Of a DNA stretch of 64,000 nucleotides, positions 1 to 9,280 are shown piece after piece. The notes below the pieces were generated by a model that had not been told where the DNA came from, made no database searches, and worked only from the letters and a program-made list of their open reading frames with translations. Each line of letters begins with the position of its first letter. Position 1 is the stretch's first letter. The translations under genes and the position numbers were made by a program. This stretch comes from Ferrovibrio terrae (GTDB lineage Bacteria; Pseudomonadota; Alphaproteobacteria; Ferrovibrionales; Ferrovibrionaceae), in the NCBI RefSeq assembly GCF_007197755.1, contig NZ_CP041636.1, forward strand, positions 2,268,001 through 2,332,000, given 5' to 3'.

Positions 1-259
1 CCACCATCAGGCCGCGCAACGTCGTGCCGTGCGTCTGGAAGAAATACTTGCGCTTCTCGGCTGCTGCTGCTGCATCCAATGCGAAGGTGGTGGAGATGAA
101 TTCGCCCATCCGCTGCTGCACCTGGTCAAACAGGGCGCATTCGGCGGGATAGAGCGTATTGTCCAGATCGAACACCCAGGTATGGGCATCGCGCAGGCTG
201 GCACCCGATAGCGGAGCCGTGGCGGAAGTCTGGATGGGTGTGGATGGCCGGGAGATCAC
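1..259 (-). CDS. Pyrimidine 5'-nucleotidase-like HAD hydrolase (partial, N-terminal part only)
   Basis: Only the N-terminal ~86 codons lie in the window; the gene runs off the left edge. The translation contains WVFDLDNTLYP, the HAD motif I with its DxD nucleophile pair, followed by a helical cap start, which matches the SDT1-like pyrimidine 5'-nucleotidase family (usually ~220-240 aa, cytoplasmic, dephosphorylating pyrimidine mononucleotides). The start is uncertain: a GTG at 259 opens the frame about 24 codons before the motif but has no clear Shine-Dalgarno. It is divergent from the diguanylate cyclase gene. The substrate is inferred from family resemblance only; another HAD phosphatase is possible. 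Confidence 0.6.
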   Translation of the reverse strand, partial: MISRPSTPIQTSATAPLSGASLRDAHTWVFDLDNTLYPAECALFDQVQQRMGEFISTTFALDAAAAAEKRKYFFQTHGTTLRGLMV

Positions 260-339
260 GGTTTCGCAGCTTAGGGGCTTCCGGCTAAAATGGCGAGCAT
301 CCGGGCGGTAAAGCCCGTCTGAAGGTTAGGGGTCACGCT

Positions 340-1638
340 TTGAGTTCCGGCAGGGCAGCACAGGAAACCGCAGCGCAAGGCGTGGGTCTCGACCCCGCCC
401 AGCTGGTGCCGCAGTTTCCCGGTCCGGCTGCGCTGCTGGCCGGCGACGGCGCGGCCCTGCTCGCCAATGCGGCTGCTGCTCCCCTGCTTGATGCCCTGGC
501 CGAACAGAAGCTGCCGGGCCTGGCAGCCGCGATGAGCGCGGCGCTGCGTGACGGCGAGATGCGGCAGGATCGCGCCGATCTGTCCGGTCCGCGCGGCGGT
601 ACCGCCCTGCAGGTGACGCTGATCCCGGTTGGTGAAGCGCCCGGCCGCCGCCTGCTGCTACTGGCGCGTGACGGCACGCTGGAGCGCAACTTGATCAACG
701 CGCTGATGCAGTCGCGCCAATTGTTCAAGGACCTGGTGTCCTGCTCCACCGATTTCGCCTGGGAGACCAAGCCGGATGGCCGGCTGGGATTCGTGTCACC
801 GCGCGGTGCGCTCGGCTATACCGCGCGCGAGCTGGAAGGCCGCATCGCCAGCGAACTGGTGGCCGCACACAGCGCCGATACGCCGGTGCCGGCGCTGTTG
901 CCGTTCGAGGCGCAGGCGCCGCAGGACGCCACCGAGATTTTCCTGCAGCGCAAAGACGGCACGCTCGGCTGTTTCGAGGTCTCCTGCGTGCCAGTGCGCG
1001 ATCCACAGGGCAACTGGCTCGGCGCGCGCGGCGTTGCCCGGGACGTGACCGAGGCGCGCGAACGCGTCGATGCGCTGCGCCGCGCCCATCAGCAGCTCAA
1101 TAAACTCGCCAGCACCGACGGCCTGACCGGGCTGCTGAACCGCCGCGCTTTCCTGGCCGAGTTGGAGAAGCGGCTGGGCCGGCATATTCGTAACAAGGTG
1201 CGCGGCACGCTGATCTATTTCGATCTCGACAATTTCAAGAAGGTGAACGACGTGCGCGGCCATAAGGTCGGCGACGATGTGCTGACGCATGTTTCCGATG
1301 CGGCGAAGCGGCTGATGCGCGGCGTCGATCTGGCCTCGCGGATCGGCGGCGATGAGTTCCTGCTCTGGCTCGAGGAAACCGACCGCAACGCGGCGGAATC
1401 GATCAGCCAGCGGCTGCACGAGATCGGCCGCGAGCTGGATGCGCAGTATGGCGTCGAAGGTTTCCCGCTCGGCCTGTCGGTCGGCGCGGTGTTTTCGCGC
1501 CTTGATGAACCCGAAACCACCGAGGCGCTGATTGCCCGCGCCGACGAAGCGATGTATGCCGCCAAGAAAGGCGGCAAGGGGCGCAGTCATATTGCCGCGT
1601 TGCCTGATTCTGGGCCCGACAACGAGGATCAGACGTGA
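340..1638 (+). CDS. PAS-GGDEF diguanylate cyclase
   Basis: 432-residue cytoplasmic sensor-cyclase that would make cyclic di-GMP from two GTP. An N-terminal region of ~120 residues without a recognised domain is followed by a PAS domain (about 125-240, ending in a PAC-like stretch) and a GGDEF domain (about 262-425). The catalytic GGDEF is intact at residues 336-340. An RxxD allosteric inhibition site (RGVD, 327-330) lies exactly five residues upstream, so product inhibition is expected. No transmembrane segment is visible. The start is TTG preceded by an AGGGG-type ribosome site. The stop overlaps the next gene's GTG by 4 bases, implying co-translation with the DUF2336 protein. Confidence 0.9.
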   Translation: MSSGRAAQETAAQGVGLDPAQLVPQFPGPAALLAGDGAALLANAAAAPLLDALAEQKLPGLAAAMSAALRDGEMRQDRADLSGPRGGTALQVTLIPVGEAPGRRLLLLARDGTLERNLINALMQSRQLFKDLVSCSTDFAWETKPDGRLGFVSPRGALGYTARELEGRIASELVAAHSADTPVPALLPFEAQAPQDATEIFLQRKDGTLGCFEVSCVPVRDPQGNWLGARGVARDVTEARERVDALRRAHQQLNKLASTDGLTGLLNRRAFLAELEKRLGRHIRNKVRGTLIYFDLDNFKKVNDVRGHKVGDDVLTHVSDAAKRLMRGVDLASRIGGDEFLLWLEETDRNAAESISQRLHEIGRELDAQYGVEGFPLGLSVGAVFSRLDEPETTEALIARADEAMYAAKKGGKGRSHIAALPDSGPDNEDQT

Positions 1639-2870
1639 GCGGGATCGAATACGACAAGGCGAAAGCGCTGGCGGCCTCGGCCGATGCAGCCGAGCGGCTG
1701 AAGCTCGCCACCCGCGCCGATACCCAGCCGGAGATCCTCTATTACCTCGCCATCGACCAGGCTGAGGAAGTGCGCCGCGCCATCGCCGACAACGAGGCGA
1801 CTCCGGCGCAGGCGCATCTGCTGCTGGCCAATGACGAGTCCGAGGAGGTGCGGCATCGCCTGGCCGCCAAGGTGGCGCGCCTGCTGCCCGACATGACGGA
1901 AGACGAAGCCGGCAAGGCGCGTGAACTGGCCATCCAGACACTGGAACTGCTGGCGCAGGACGAACTGGCCCGCATCCGCGCGGCGTTGTCGGAGGCACTG
2001 AAATCGGCCGTCAACGTGCCGCATCACCTGGTCAAGCAGCTGGCGCTCGATGTCGAGGTGATCGTCTCGGCCCCGGTGCTGCAATTCTCGCCGCTGCTGA
2101 CCGACGACGACCTGCGCGAGATCGTCTCCAGTTCGGCGCATACCGGCGCGCTCTCGGCCATTGCCCGCCGCGTCGGACTTTCGTCGGGCGTGTCGGATGC
2201 GATTGTCCAGACGCGTGACGTGTCGGCCGTGACGGCGCTGCTGGCCAATGACTCGGCGCAGATTCGTGAGGAGACGCTGGATCTCATTCTGGATTCCGCG
2301 CCCGGCATCGAGACCTGGCATGAGCCGTTGGTGCACCGGCCGAACTTGCCGGGTGGCGCGGCCAAGCGCATCGCCGGTTTTGTCGCCGGTTCGCTGCTCA
2401 AGATGCTGGCCAGCCGCAAGGACCTGTCGGCAGATACGCTGGCGGAAGTTCGCCAAGTGATGGAAAAGCGCCTGGAAGTGACGCTGGAAGAGGCTGACGG
2501 CGAAACTGACGCGCAGACGCCGATGGCCGAGGCCGAGGCAAAAGTGAAAAAGCTGATCAAGGACAAGAAGCTCGACAACGACATGGTGCAGGATGCCATC
2601 GAGCGCGGCGACAAGAACTTTGTGCTACAGGCACTGATCCAGAACGGCCGCATCCCACTGTCAGTGATCCAGAAGGCTTTCGAGGTGCGCAATGGCCGCC
2701 TGATCACCTCGCTGGTCTGGCGCGCCAAATTCTCGATGCGCACCGCCGTGATGGTGCAGCGCGACATGGCCCGTGTGCCGCCGCGTATGATGCTGAATGC
2801 ACGCAACGGTTCGGACTATCCGATGACGGAAGCCGAACTGCAGGACCAGCTGAAGATTCTGGGGTTGTAA
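1635..2870 (+). CDS. DUF2336 domain-containing protein
   Basis: 411 residues, mostly helical, with repeated leucine/alanine-rich helical pairs in the first ~200 residues, as in the alphaproteobacterial DUF2336 family, where they look like HEAT-type repeats. The C-terminal third is charged and lysine-rich. The molecular function of the family is not established. The GTG start overlaps the diguanylate cyclase stop (GTGA), so the two are probably translationally coupled and the protein could act in the same c-di-GMP signalling unit; that is inference from context. Its end is only 10 bases from the convergent xdhC stop. Confidence 0.8.
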   Translation: MSGIEYDKAKALAASADAAERLKLATRADTQPEILYYLAIDQAEEVRRAIADNEATPAQAHLLLANDESEEVRHRLAAKVARLLPDMTEDEAGKARELAIQTLELLAQDELARIRAALSEALKSAVNVPHHLVKQLALDVEVIVSAPVLQFSPLLTDDDLREIVSSSAHTGALSAIARRVGLSSGVSDAIVQTRDVSAVTALLANDSAQIREETLDLILDSAPGIETWHEPLVHRPNLPGGAAKRIAGFVAGSLLKMLASRKDLSADTLAEVRQVMEKRLEVTLEEADGETDAQTPMAEAEAKVKKLIKDKKLDNDMVQDAIERGDKNFVLQALIQNGRIPLSVIQKAFEVRNGRLITSLVWRAKFSMRTAVMVQRDMARVPPRMMLNARNGSDYPMTEAELQDQLKILGL

Positions 2871-2880
2871 AGCGTAGCTG

Positions 2881-3684
2881 CTAGGCCGCGCTCTCGTCGA
2901 CCACGCGTAAGGTCGTGCGCTTCGCCTCGCGCAGGCGCAGCAGCTGTGCCGCCGTCGCAATCGCGATCTCGCCGGGATGCTTACCGGTCACACCGTCGAT
3001 GCCGATCGGGCAGGTCAATTTGCCGATCTGCGCCTCGTTTAAGCCCAGTTCGCGGAACCGCTTGATGAAGCGCGCGCGCTTGGTCTCCGAGCCGATCAGG
3101 CCCACATAAGAGAAGCGATCTTCCTGCAGGGCTTTCGCCGCGATGCCGAGGTCCAGCGCATGGCTGTGGCTCATGATCAGCAGCCAGGCATCGTCAGGCA
3201 GGCTGCTCACCTCGCGTTCGGGCGCGTTACTGATCTCGATCTCCACGCCGGGCGGTACATGGTCGGGGAATTCGTCGGGCCGCGGATCGATCCAGCGAAT
3301 TTTGCAGGGCAGGGCGCTGAGAACCTGCACCACGGCCTTGCCGACATGGCCAGCACCGAACAGAGCCACCGTGAAAAGATCCGGCCGCTGCGGCTCGAAC
3401 AGCAGCGTCATGGTGCCGCCGCAGCATTGCCCCATCGAGGGCCCGAGCGGGAATTTGCGTAAACTTGGCCCCTGTTTGCCGGTCAGCATCTGGCGCGCGA
3501 TCTCGATGGCGCGGAATTCGAGCGTGCCGCCACCGATGGTGCCGACGGTGTCGTCGGGCGTCACCACCATCTTGGTGCCGGCCTCGCGCGGCGCCGAACC
3601 GTCGGTGGCGGCCACCGTGATCAGCACGGCGGGGATGCCGCGAGTCTCCAGGTCGGTCAGGGCATTCAGCCAGTGCGCGCTCAT
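2881..3684 (-). CDS. xdhC: Xanthine dehydrogenase accessory protein XdhC
   Basis: 267 residues. XdhC-family proteins bind molybdenum cofactor, promote its sulfuration and insert it into xanthine dehydrogenase. The N-terminal XdhC/CoxI domain carries QCCGG at 86-90; a Rossmann-type C-terminal domain has GAGHVG at 110-115. It is the last gene of the leftward cluster: its ATG overlaps the xdhB stop (ATGA), so it is translated with the enzyme it matures. Length and order (xdhA-xdhB-xdhC) are standard. Confidence 0.93.
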   Translation of the reverse strand: MSAHWLNALTDLETRGIPAVLITVAATDGSAPREAGTKMVVTPDDTVGTIGGGTLEFRAIEIARQMLTGKQGPSLRKFPLGPSMGQCCGGTMTLLFEPQRPDLFTVALFGAGHVGKAVVQVLSALPCKIRWIDPRPDEFPDHVPPGVEIEISNAPEREVSSLPDDAWLLIMSHSHALDLGIAAKALQEDRFSYVGLIGSETKRARFIKRFRELGLNEAQIGKLTCPIGIDGVTGKHPGEIAIATAAQLLRLREAKRTTLRVVDESAA

Positions 3685-6005
3685 GTTCCGGCCGCCATAT
3701 CCGTGGCGACCGCAGTCGCCGTCCGCTTTGCCGCTTCAATCGCCAGCAGCACGCGTTCCGGGGTTGCTGGCGCATCGAGATGTACCTGTCGCGTGCCGGC
3801 TGCGGCGGCGACGGCATCCTTCAGCGCCAGCCAGCCCGAAATGCCGAGCATCAGTGGCGGTTCGCCCACGGCCTTGGAGCGGAACACCGTGTTGGCCGGA
3901 TTGGCGCGGCCAGAAACCAGTTGCACGCGGAAATCTTCCGGCAGGTCGCGGGCGGTGGGAATCTTGTAGATGCTGGGCGCATGCGTCCGCAGACGGCCTT
4001 TATCGTCCCACCACAGCTCTTCCATGGTGAGCCAGCCCAGGCCCTGGATATAGCCGCCCTCGACCTGACCGAGATCGATGGCCGGGTTCAGCGATGTGCC
4101 GCAGTCATGCAGCAGGTCGGCGCGGGTGAAGCGGTATTCACCGGTGAAGCAATCCACCAGCACTTCGGTCGCCGCCACGCCATAGGCGAAATAGTAGAAC
4201 GGCCGGCCACGGCCGTTGGCGCGGTCGAAATGAATATCGGGCGTGGCATAAAAGCCCGATGCCGCCAGCGACACGCGCTCCATCCAGGCCTTATGCGCCA
4301 CCTCGGCAAAGGTCGCCGACTTGCCGCCGGCGCTGGCGCAATCATTGGCGAACACCACCTGATCGGGCGCGGCGCCCAGCATCGCGCCAGCCACGACTGC
4401 CAGCCGGCCACGAATCTCCAGCGCGGCAGTCTCCGCAGCCTTACCGTTCAGGTCGGCGCCGGCCGAGGCTGCCGTGGCCGAGGTATTCGGCACCTTGTCG
4501 GTGCGCGTCGCCGTGATGCGGATATGGTCGAGCGAGATGCCGAAGGTTTCGGCCACCACCTGTGCCACCTTGATATAGACGCCCTGGCCCATCTCGGTGC
4601 CGCCGTGATTGAGCTGTACCGAGCCGTCCTCGTAGACCAGCACCAGCGCGCCGGCCTGGTTGAGGAAGGTGGTGGTGAAGGAAATACCGAACTTCACCGG
4701 CGTCAGCGCCAGGCCTTTCTTCAGGTAAGGGCTTTGCGCGTTGAAGGTGTCGATCTCCTGTCGGCGACGCTTGTAGTCGCTGCTCGCCAGCAGCTCGTCG
4801 AACAGTTCGGGCAGGATATTGTCGGTGATGGTTTGAAAATACGGCGTAACGTTGTTGGTATCCTTGCCGTAGAGATTGGCGAGGCGGATTTCCAGCGGAT
4901 CGCGATTCAGGTAACGCGCGATCTCGTCGATCACATATTCCGTGGTCGCCATGCCCTGTGGTCCACCGAAGCCACGAAAGGCGGTGTTCGACACCGTGTT
5001 GGTTTTGCAGCACAGGCCAGTGATGATGACATCCGGCAACCAGTAGCTGGAATCGGCATGGAAGACGGCGCGGTCGACCACGGCGCCGGTCAGGTCGGCC
5101 GCCCAGCCGCCGCGCCCGGCCAGCGTCAGCTCATAGCCAAGGATGCGGCCCTCGGCGTCGAAACCGACCTCGTAACGCGACAGGAAGTCATGCCGCTTGC
5201 CGGTGATGATCATGTCTTCGTCGCGGTCGAGCCGCAGCTTGACCGGTCTGGCCGTTTTCAGTGCCAGTACGGCGGCGATGCAGGCGAATTGCGCCGCCTG
5301 GGTTTCCTTGCCGCCGAAGCCGCCGCCCATGCGCCGGCATTCCACGGTGACGGCATGCATCGGCGCGCCGAGAACACGCGCGATCAGCTTCTGCACCTCG
5401 GAGGGATGCTGTGTCGAGCAGCGCACGATCACGTCGCCATCCTCGCGCGGCTCGGCCAGGCTGGCCTGACCTTCGAGATAGAAATGATCCTGCCCGCCGA
5501 TATTCAGGTCACCCTTGAGGCGATGCGGTGCTTTCGCAATCGCCGCCGTGGCATCGCCGCGTTTCAGGCCAAGTGGCGGCAGCAGGAAACTCTGCTTCTC
5601 GATGGCATCAGTGATGCTCAGGATCGCCGGCAAGTCTTCATATTCCACTTTCACCAGCCGGGCAGCGCGGCGCGCGGTCGGCAGATCGATTGCCGCAATT
5701 GCCACCACCGGCTGGCCATGGAACTCGACCGCGCCCTGCGCCAGCATCGGCTCGCCGCGCACCACCGGCGCGATATCGGGGTCGCCGGGCACGTCGTCCA
5801 CCGTGATAGCAGTTATTACGCCGGGTAGAGCCAGAGCAGCCGAGACATCCACTTTCAGGATTTTCGCATGCGTGCGCTCGCTTAAGTAAAGGGCAGCGTG
5901 CAGCAGGCCTTCGGGCTCGGGCAGGTCGTCGATATAGCGCGCGGTGCCGGCGACATGCTTGGGCGCGCTGTCATGCTTGATCGGTTTATGGACCACAGAC
6001 GTCAT
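3681..6005 (-). CDS. xdhB: Xanthine dehydrogenase, molybdopterin-binding subunit
   Basis: 774 residues, the usual length for the large subunit of bipartite bacterial xanthine dehydrogenase, which oxidises hypoxanthine to xanthine and urate in the cytoplasm. The N-terminal aldehyde-oxidase/xanthine-dehydrogenase hammerhead domain (about 15-125) is followed by the molybdopterin-binding region with GGFGGKE (228-234). The catalytic base glutamate lies in the C-terminal GEPPLML motif (Glu 715). No signal peptide. Start and stop overlap xdhA and xdhC by 4 bases each, indicating one transcript with coupled translation. Confidence 0.95.
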   Translation of the reverse strand: MTSVVHKPIKHDSAPKHVAGTARYIDDLPEPEGLLHAALYLSERTHAKILKVDVSAALALPGVITAITVDDVPGDPDIAPVVRGEPMLAQGAVEFHGQPVVAIAAIDLPTARRAARLVKVEYEDLPAILSITDAIEKQSFLLPPLGLKRGDATAAIAKAPHRLKGDLNIGGQDHFYLEGQASLAEPREDGDVIVRCSTQHPSEVQKLIARVLGAPMHAVTVECRRMGGGFGGKETQAAQFACIAAVLALKTARPVKLRLDRDEDMIITGKRHDFLSRYEVGFDAEGRILGYELTLAGRGGWAADLTGAVVDRAVFHADSSYWLPDVIITGLCCKTNTVSNTAFRGFGGPQGMATTEYVIDEIARYLNRDPLEIRLANLYGKDTNNVTPYFQTITDNILPELFDELLASSDYKRRRQEIDTFNAQSPYLKKGLALTPVKFGISFTTTFLNQAGALVLVYEDGSVQLNHGGTEMGQGVYIKVAQVVAETFGISLDHIRITATRTDKVPNTSATAASAGADLNGKAAETAALEIRGRLAVVAGAMLGAAPDQVVFANDCASAGGKSATFAEVAHKAWMERVSLAASGFYATPDIHFDRANGRGRPFYYFAYGVAATEVLVDCFTGEYRFTRADLLHDCGTSLNPAIDLGQVEGGYIQGLGWLTMEELWWDDKGRLRTHAPSIYKIPTARDLPEDFRVQLVSGRANPANTVFRSKAVGEPPLMLGISGWLALKDAVAAAAGTRQVHLDAPATPERVLLAIEAAKRTATAVATDMAAGT

Positions 6006-7459
6006 TCGGCGGCTTCCGCCGAAATGGACTTGCCGCTGCTGACCTCGACACAGAATTTGCGCAGCAGGTTCTGCGCCGCCAGCAGGCGGTATTGCGCTGA
6101 GGCGCGCATGTCGCTCATCGGCGTGAAGTCCTGCGCCAGTACTGCCACGGCTGGTTCGACCTCATCCGGTGTAAAGCGCTGGCCGGTCAGCAACGCTTCG
6201 GCCTTGCGCGCGCGCGCCGGCGTGCCGGCCATGCCACCGAAGGCCAGCCGCGCGCTTTTCACCACACCGTCCTCCAGCACCAGATGGAAGGCGGCCAGCA
6301 CGGCGGAGATATCCTGATCAAACCGTTTGGAGAGCTTGTAGATGCCGACGTGGCTATCCTTGCCGGGTTTCTGCACGGTCACGCTGGCGACGAACTCACC
6401 CGGCTGCAGGGCGGTCTTGCGATAGGCGAGGAAGAAATCCTCCAGCGGCATCTCGTGGCTGCCAGCTTTACTTTGCAGCTTCAAGGTCGCGCCCAGCGCA
6501 ATCAGCGCCGGCATGCTGTCGCCGATCGGGCTGCCATTGGCGATATTGCCGCCGAGCGTGCCGGAATTGCGGATCTGCGTGGAGCCCAGCCGTCGCACCA
6601 TGCGCGCAAATGCCGGATGCAGTTTTTCGATGCTCTGATACGCATCAGTGTAGGTGACGCCGGCGCCGATCTCGATGCGGTCGCCGTGATCGATGATCTG
6701 CTGCAGCTCTGCCACGCGGCCAAGATAGACGATGCTGCGCGGCACGCGATGCTGCTTGGTCACCCACAGGCCGACATCGGTGCCGCCGGCCAGCATCCAG
6801 TTTTCGCCGGCGGGCAGGCGATGCAGCAGTTCGGCCAGTTCATCGGCGGTGCGGGGTGCCAGGAAACTGCCTTCCGGCGTGGAGTGATCCAGCATGCGCT
6901 CGCGCGCCAGCCCGGAGAGTTGCTTGCGGAGGGCTGCCTCCTGCGGCGCGAAACGGTCGTCACGGCCGCCGTCGTACATCTTTTCGCCGGCTTCCAGGAT
7001 CGGGCGATAGCCGGTGCAGCGGCACAGGTTGCCGGCCAGCGCATCCTTCAGACTGCTGTCGTCGGCCTTGTCATGGGTCTTGTAATAGCCGAACAGCGAC
7101 ATGACGAAGCCGGGTGTGCAGAAGCCGCATTGCGAGCCATGCGTCTCCACCATCGCCTGCTGCACCGGATGCAGCGTCTCGCCGTCTGCCAGGTCATCGA
7201 CGGTGAACAGCGCCTTGCCGTCGAGCTGGTGTACGAACAGGATGCAGGCATTGACCGCGCGATGCCGCAGCCTGCCATCGGGCCCGGCGTCGGCTACCAC
7301 CACGGTGCAGGCGCCACAGTCGCCCTCGGCGCAGCCTTCCTTGGAACCGGTACGGCGCAAGCGGCTGCGCAGATACTCCAGTACCGTCATGGTGTGGGGC
7401 ACATCCGGTGCCACCGTCACCACCTGGCCGCGCGATACGAACCTTACGGGTTCGGACAT
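6002..7459 (-). CDS. xdhA: Xanthine dehydrogenase small subunit (2Fe-2S / FAD)
   Basis: 485 residues from ATG 7459, chosen because GGAGG precedes it; the frame stays open further upstream but without family similarity. A plant-type ferredoxin cluster (Cys 43, 48, 51, 72) comes first, then the second [2Fe-2S] helical domain (CGFC at 111-114, CRC at 146-148), then an FAD-binding PCMH-type domain (about 190-365) and the CO-dehydrogenase-flavoprotein C-terminal domain. It passes electrons from the Mo site in XdhB to NAD+ through FeS and FAD. It lies 44 bases after the ABC permease stop, probably in the same operon. Confidence 0.95.
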   Translation of the reverse strand: MSEPVRFVSRGQVVTVAPDVPHTMTVLEYLRSRLRRTGSKEGCAEGDCGACTVVVADAGPDGRLRHRAVNACILFVHQLDGKALFTVDDLADGETLHPVQQAMVETHGSQCGFCTPGFVMSLFGYYKTHDKADDSSLKDALAGNLCRCTGYRPILEAGEKMYDGGRDDRFAPQEAALRKQLSGLARERMLDHSTPEGSFLAPRTADELAELLHRLPAGENWMLAGGTDVGLWVTKQHRVPRSIVYLGRVAELQQIIDHGDRIEIGAGVTYTDAYQSIEKLHPAFARMVRRLGSTQIRNSGTLGGNIANGSPIGDSMPALIALGATLKLQSKAGSHEMPLEDFFLAYRKTALQPGEFVASVTVQKPGKDSHVGIYKLSKRFDQDISAVLAAFHLVLEDGVVKSARLAFGGMAGTPARARKAEALLTGQRFTPDEVEPAVAVLAQDFTPMSDMRASAQYRLLAAQNLLRKFCVEVSSGKSISAEAAE

Positions 7460-7503
7460 GCTGCCTCCGGTATTGTTTCCTCCCGTCCCGGCAAAGCCCG
7501 GGA

Positions 7504-8277
7504 TCAGGACATCAGGTCGCTGCCGCGGAAGGCCCAGCCGGTCATCCGGCGTTCGAACCACACGGCGACGGCATACATCACCACGCCCATGACGGCGACG
7601 ACGACCAGGCCGGCAAAGACCAGTGGCACATTATAGCTCGAAGAAGCCGACAGCATCAGGTACCCAATGCCCTCGTTGGAGGCGACCGTCTCCGCGATCA
7701 CCGAGCCAACGAAAGCCAGCGTGATCGCGATCTTCAGCGAGGCGAACAGATAGGGCATGGCCCGTGGAAGTCCAATCTTGGTCAGGATTTCCGTCTTGCT
7801 GGCGCCCAGGGAACGCAGCACGTCGCGCAGTTCAGGCTCGATGGTGGCCAGGCCGGTCGCCACATTCACCACGATGGGGAAGAAAGAGATCACGAAGGCC
7901 GTGATAATGGCCGGCACCGTGCCGATGCCGAACCAGATCACCAGCACCGGCACCAGCGCCACTTTCGGGATCGAGTTGAAGCCGACCAGCACCGGATAAA
8001 GGCCGACGTAAACCAGCCGCGAGGCGCCGATGAAAACGCCGAGCAGGCCGCCGCCGACCACGCCCAAAGCAAAGCCGGCCGTCGTGGTCATCAGGGTCTG
8101 CAGCGAATGATGCGCGATCTGCGGCGCGAATTTCACCATCGCCTCGAACACCACGGTGGGCGCCGGCAGGATGAAGGTTTCCACCTTGGTGACGACGCAG
8201 ACGACTTCCCACAGGATCAGGAGGCCGAGGGTCACCAGCCAGGGCATCGCACGGATCAGGTTTTTCTCGTTCATCAT
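7504..8277 (-). CDS. ABC transporter permease, NitT/TauT (SsuC-like) family
   Basis: 257 residues with about six hydrophobic segments and the cytoplasmic EAA-type loop (LGASKTEILTKIGLP), typical of nitrate/sulfonate/taurine-type inner-membrane permeases. The start (ATG ATG tandem, first one chosen) overlaps the stop of the ATPase gene by 4 bases. It is followed after 44 bases by xdhA, so purine or purine-like substrate import is a reasonable inference, but permeases of this family also carry sulfonates, hydroxypyrimidines and others. No substrate-binding protein is encoded beside it. Confidence 0.9.
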   Translation of the reverse strand: MMNEKNLIRAMPWLVTLGLLILWEVVCVVTKVETFILPAPTVVFEAMVKFAPQIAHHSLQTLMTTTAGFALGVVGGGLLGVFIGASRLVYVGLYPVLVGFNSIPKVALVPVLVIWFGIGTVPAIITAFVISFFPIVVNVATGLATIEPELRDVLRSLGASKTEILTKIGLPRAMPYLFASLKIAITLAFVGSVIAETVASNEGIGYLMLSASSSYNVPLVFAGLVVVAVMGVVMYAVAVWFERRMTGWAFRGSDLMS

Positions 8278-9068
8278 GATTCGCGCACCGAATGGATGTG
8301 TTCACGCAGTTCATGCACGATCTCGCCGAAATGCGGCTCGAAAGTGGTGTCCAGCGTGCGCGGTCGCGGGATGTCGATCTCCTTTGACAGGATGATCCTG
8401 CCCGGACGCTTGCTCATCACAAATACGCGGTCGGCCAGATAGGTTGCTTCGCGCAGGTCGTGGGTGATCAGGATGGCGGTGAATTTCTTTTCCATCCACA
8501 GGGCCTGCATCACGCCCCAGAGTTCCTCGCGCGTGAAGGCATCCAGCGCACCGAACGGCTCGTCGAGCATCAGCAGGCGTGGATTGTGGATGATCGACCG
8601 GCAGACATTGGCGCGCTGCTGCATGCCGCCTGACAGCTGCCAGGGGAATTTGTCGGCGAAATCGGCCAGGCCCACGGTCTTGAGCAGGGCCATCGCCTGC
8701 TCGACATAGGCCTTCTTTTCCTTGCGCAGTTTGCGCTTGTGCGGCTCGACGATCTCGAGCGGCAGCATCACGTTGTCGAGCGTGCTGCGCCAGGGGAGCA
8801 GGGTGGAATTCTGGAAGGCCATGCCGACGCCCTGCACGGGGCCTTTCACCGGCTTGCCACCGATGGTGATCTTGCCGGCGCTGGTATCGAGCAGGCCGGT
8901 GACCAGCTTCATCAGGGTGGATTTGCCGCAGCCCGACGGGCCGACCACGGCGACGAACTCGCCTTCCTGGATGTCGATATTGAGGTCCTCGACGGCGAGG
9001 GTTTCTTCCTCGGCCTGCCGGTAGACCAGGCTGACGCCGTCGATCTTGACGAAAGCGGGGCCCTGCAT
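8274..9068 (-). CDS. ABC transporter ATP-binding protein, NitT/TauT family
   Basis: 264 residues from ATG 9068. The frame extends upstream to about 9242, but that part is arginine-rich and lacks ABC similarity, so the internal ATG was chosen (weak GGGG site). Walker A GPSGCGKS at 43-50, signature LSGGMQQR at 145-152, Walker B LLMLDEP at 165-171 and the switch histidine 203 are all intact, so it should be an active import ATPase. It is the first gene of the leftward ATPase-permease-xdhABC operon. A perfect palindrome at 9227-9248 lies between it and the divergent MFS gene. Confidence 0.9.
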   Translation of the reverse strand: MQGPAFVKIDGVSLVYRQAEEETLAVEDLNIDIQEGEFVAVVGPSGCGKSTLMKLVTGLLDTSAGKITIGGKPVKGPVQGVGMAFQNSTLLPWRSTLDNVMLPLEIVEPHKRKLRKEKKAYVEQAMALLKTVGLADFADKFPWQLSGGMQQRANVCRSIIHNPRLLMLDEPFGALDAFTREELWGVMQALWMEKKFTAILITHDLREATYLADRVFVMSKRPGRIILSKEIDIPRPRTLDTTFEPHFGEIVHELREHIHSVRES

Positions 9069-9226
9069 CAGCGTGCCCCGCCGACGGCGATTTGGCCGCA
9101 TCCTCTTGTCATCGCCTGCATGATGCGATCTTGTCCCCCTGCGAAATCCTGTCGGATTGTCGTGTGCCGGTCGGCGCCCTGCCCTCAAGTGCGCCGCATA
9201 TAAAAGGAATTGTAACCACGCGCCAT

Positions 9227-9248
9227 GCAAAATTGTAGACAATTTTGC
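9227..9248. promoter_or_regulatory. Perfect 10-bp-arm palindrome, candidate operator
   Basis: Arms GCAAAATTGT and ACAATTTTGC separated by AG, with no mismatch. It lies in the divergent spacer between the ABC-xdh operon (starts at 9068, leftward) and the MFS gene (starts at 9281, rightward). The core ATTGT-AG-ACAAT resembles operators of GntR/FadR-type regulators. No regulator gene is adjacent, so the protein that binds is unknown. Confidence 0.6.
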
Positions 9249-9280
9249 TCTGCCCGATTCGCGGGCAGCCGGAGCATTTC

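Noticed and set aside
9069-9242. Arginine-rich N-terminal extension of the ABC ATPase
   Set aside because: It would run through the palindrome and divergent promoter region and lacks ABC-family sequence; the ATG at 9068 gives the normal length.
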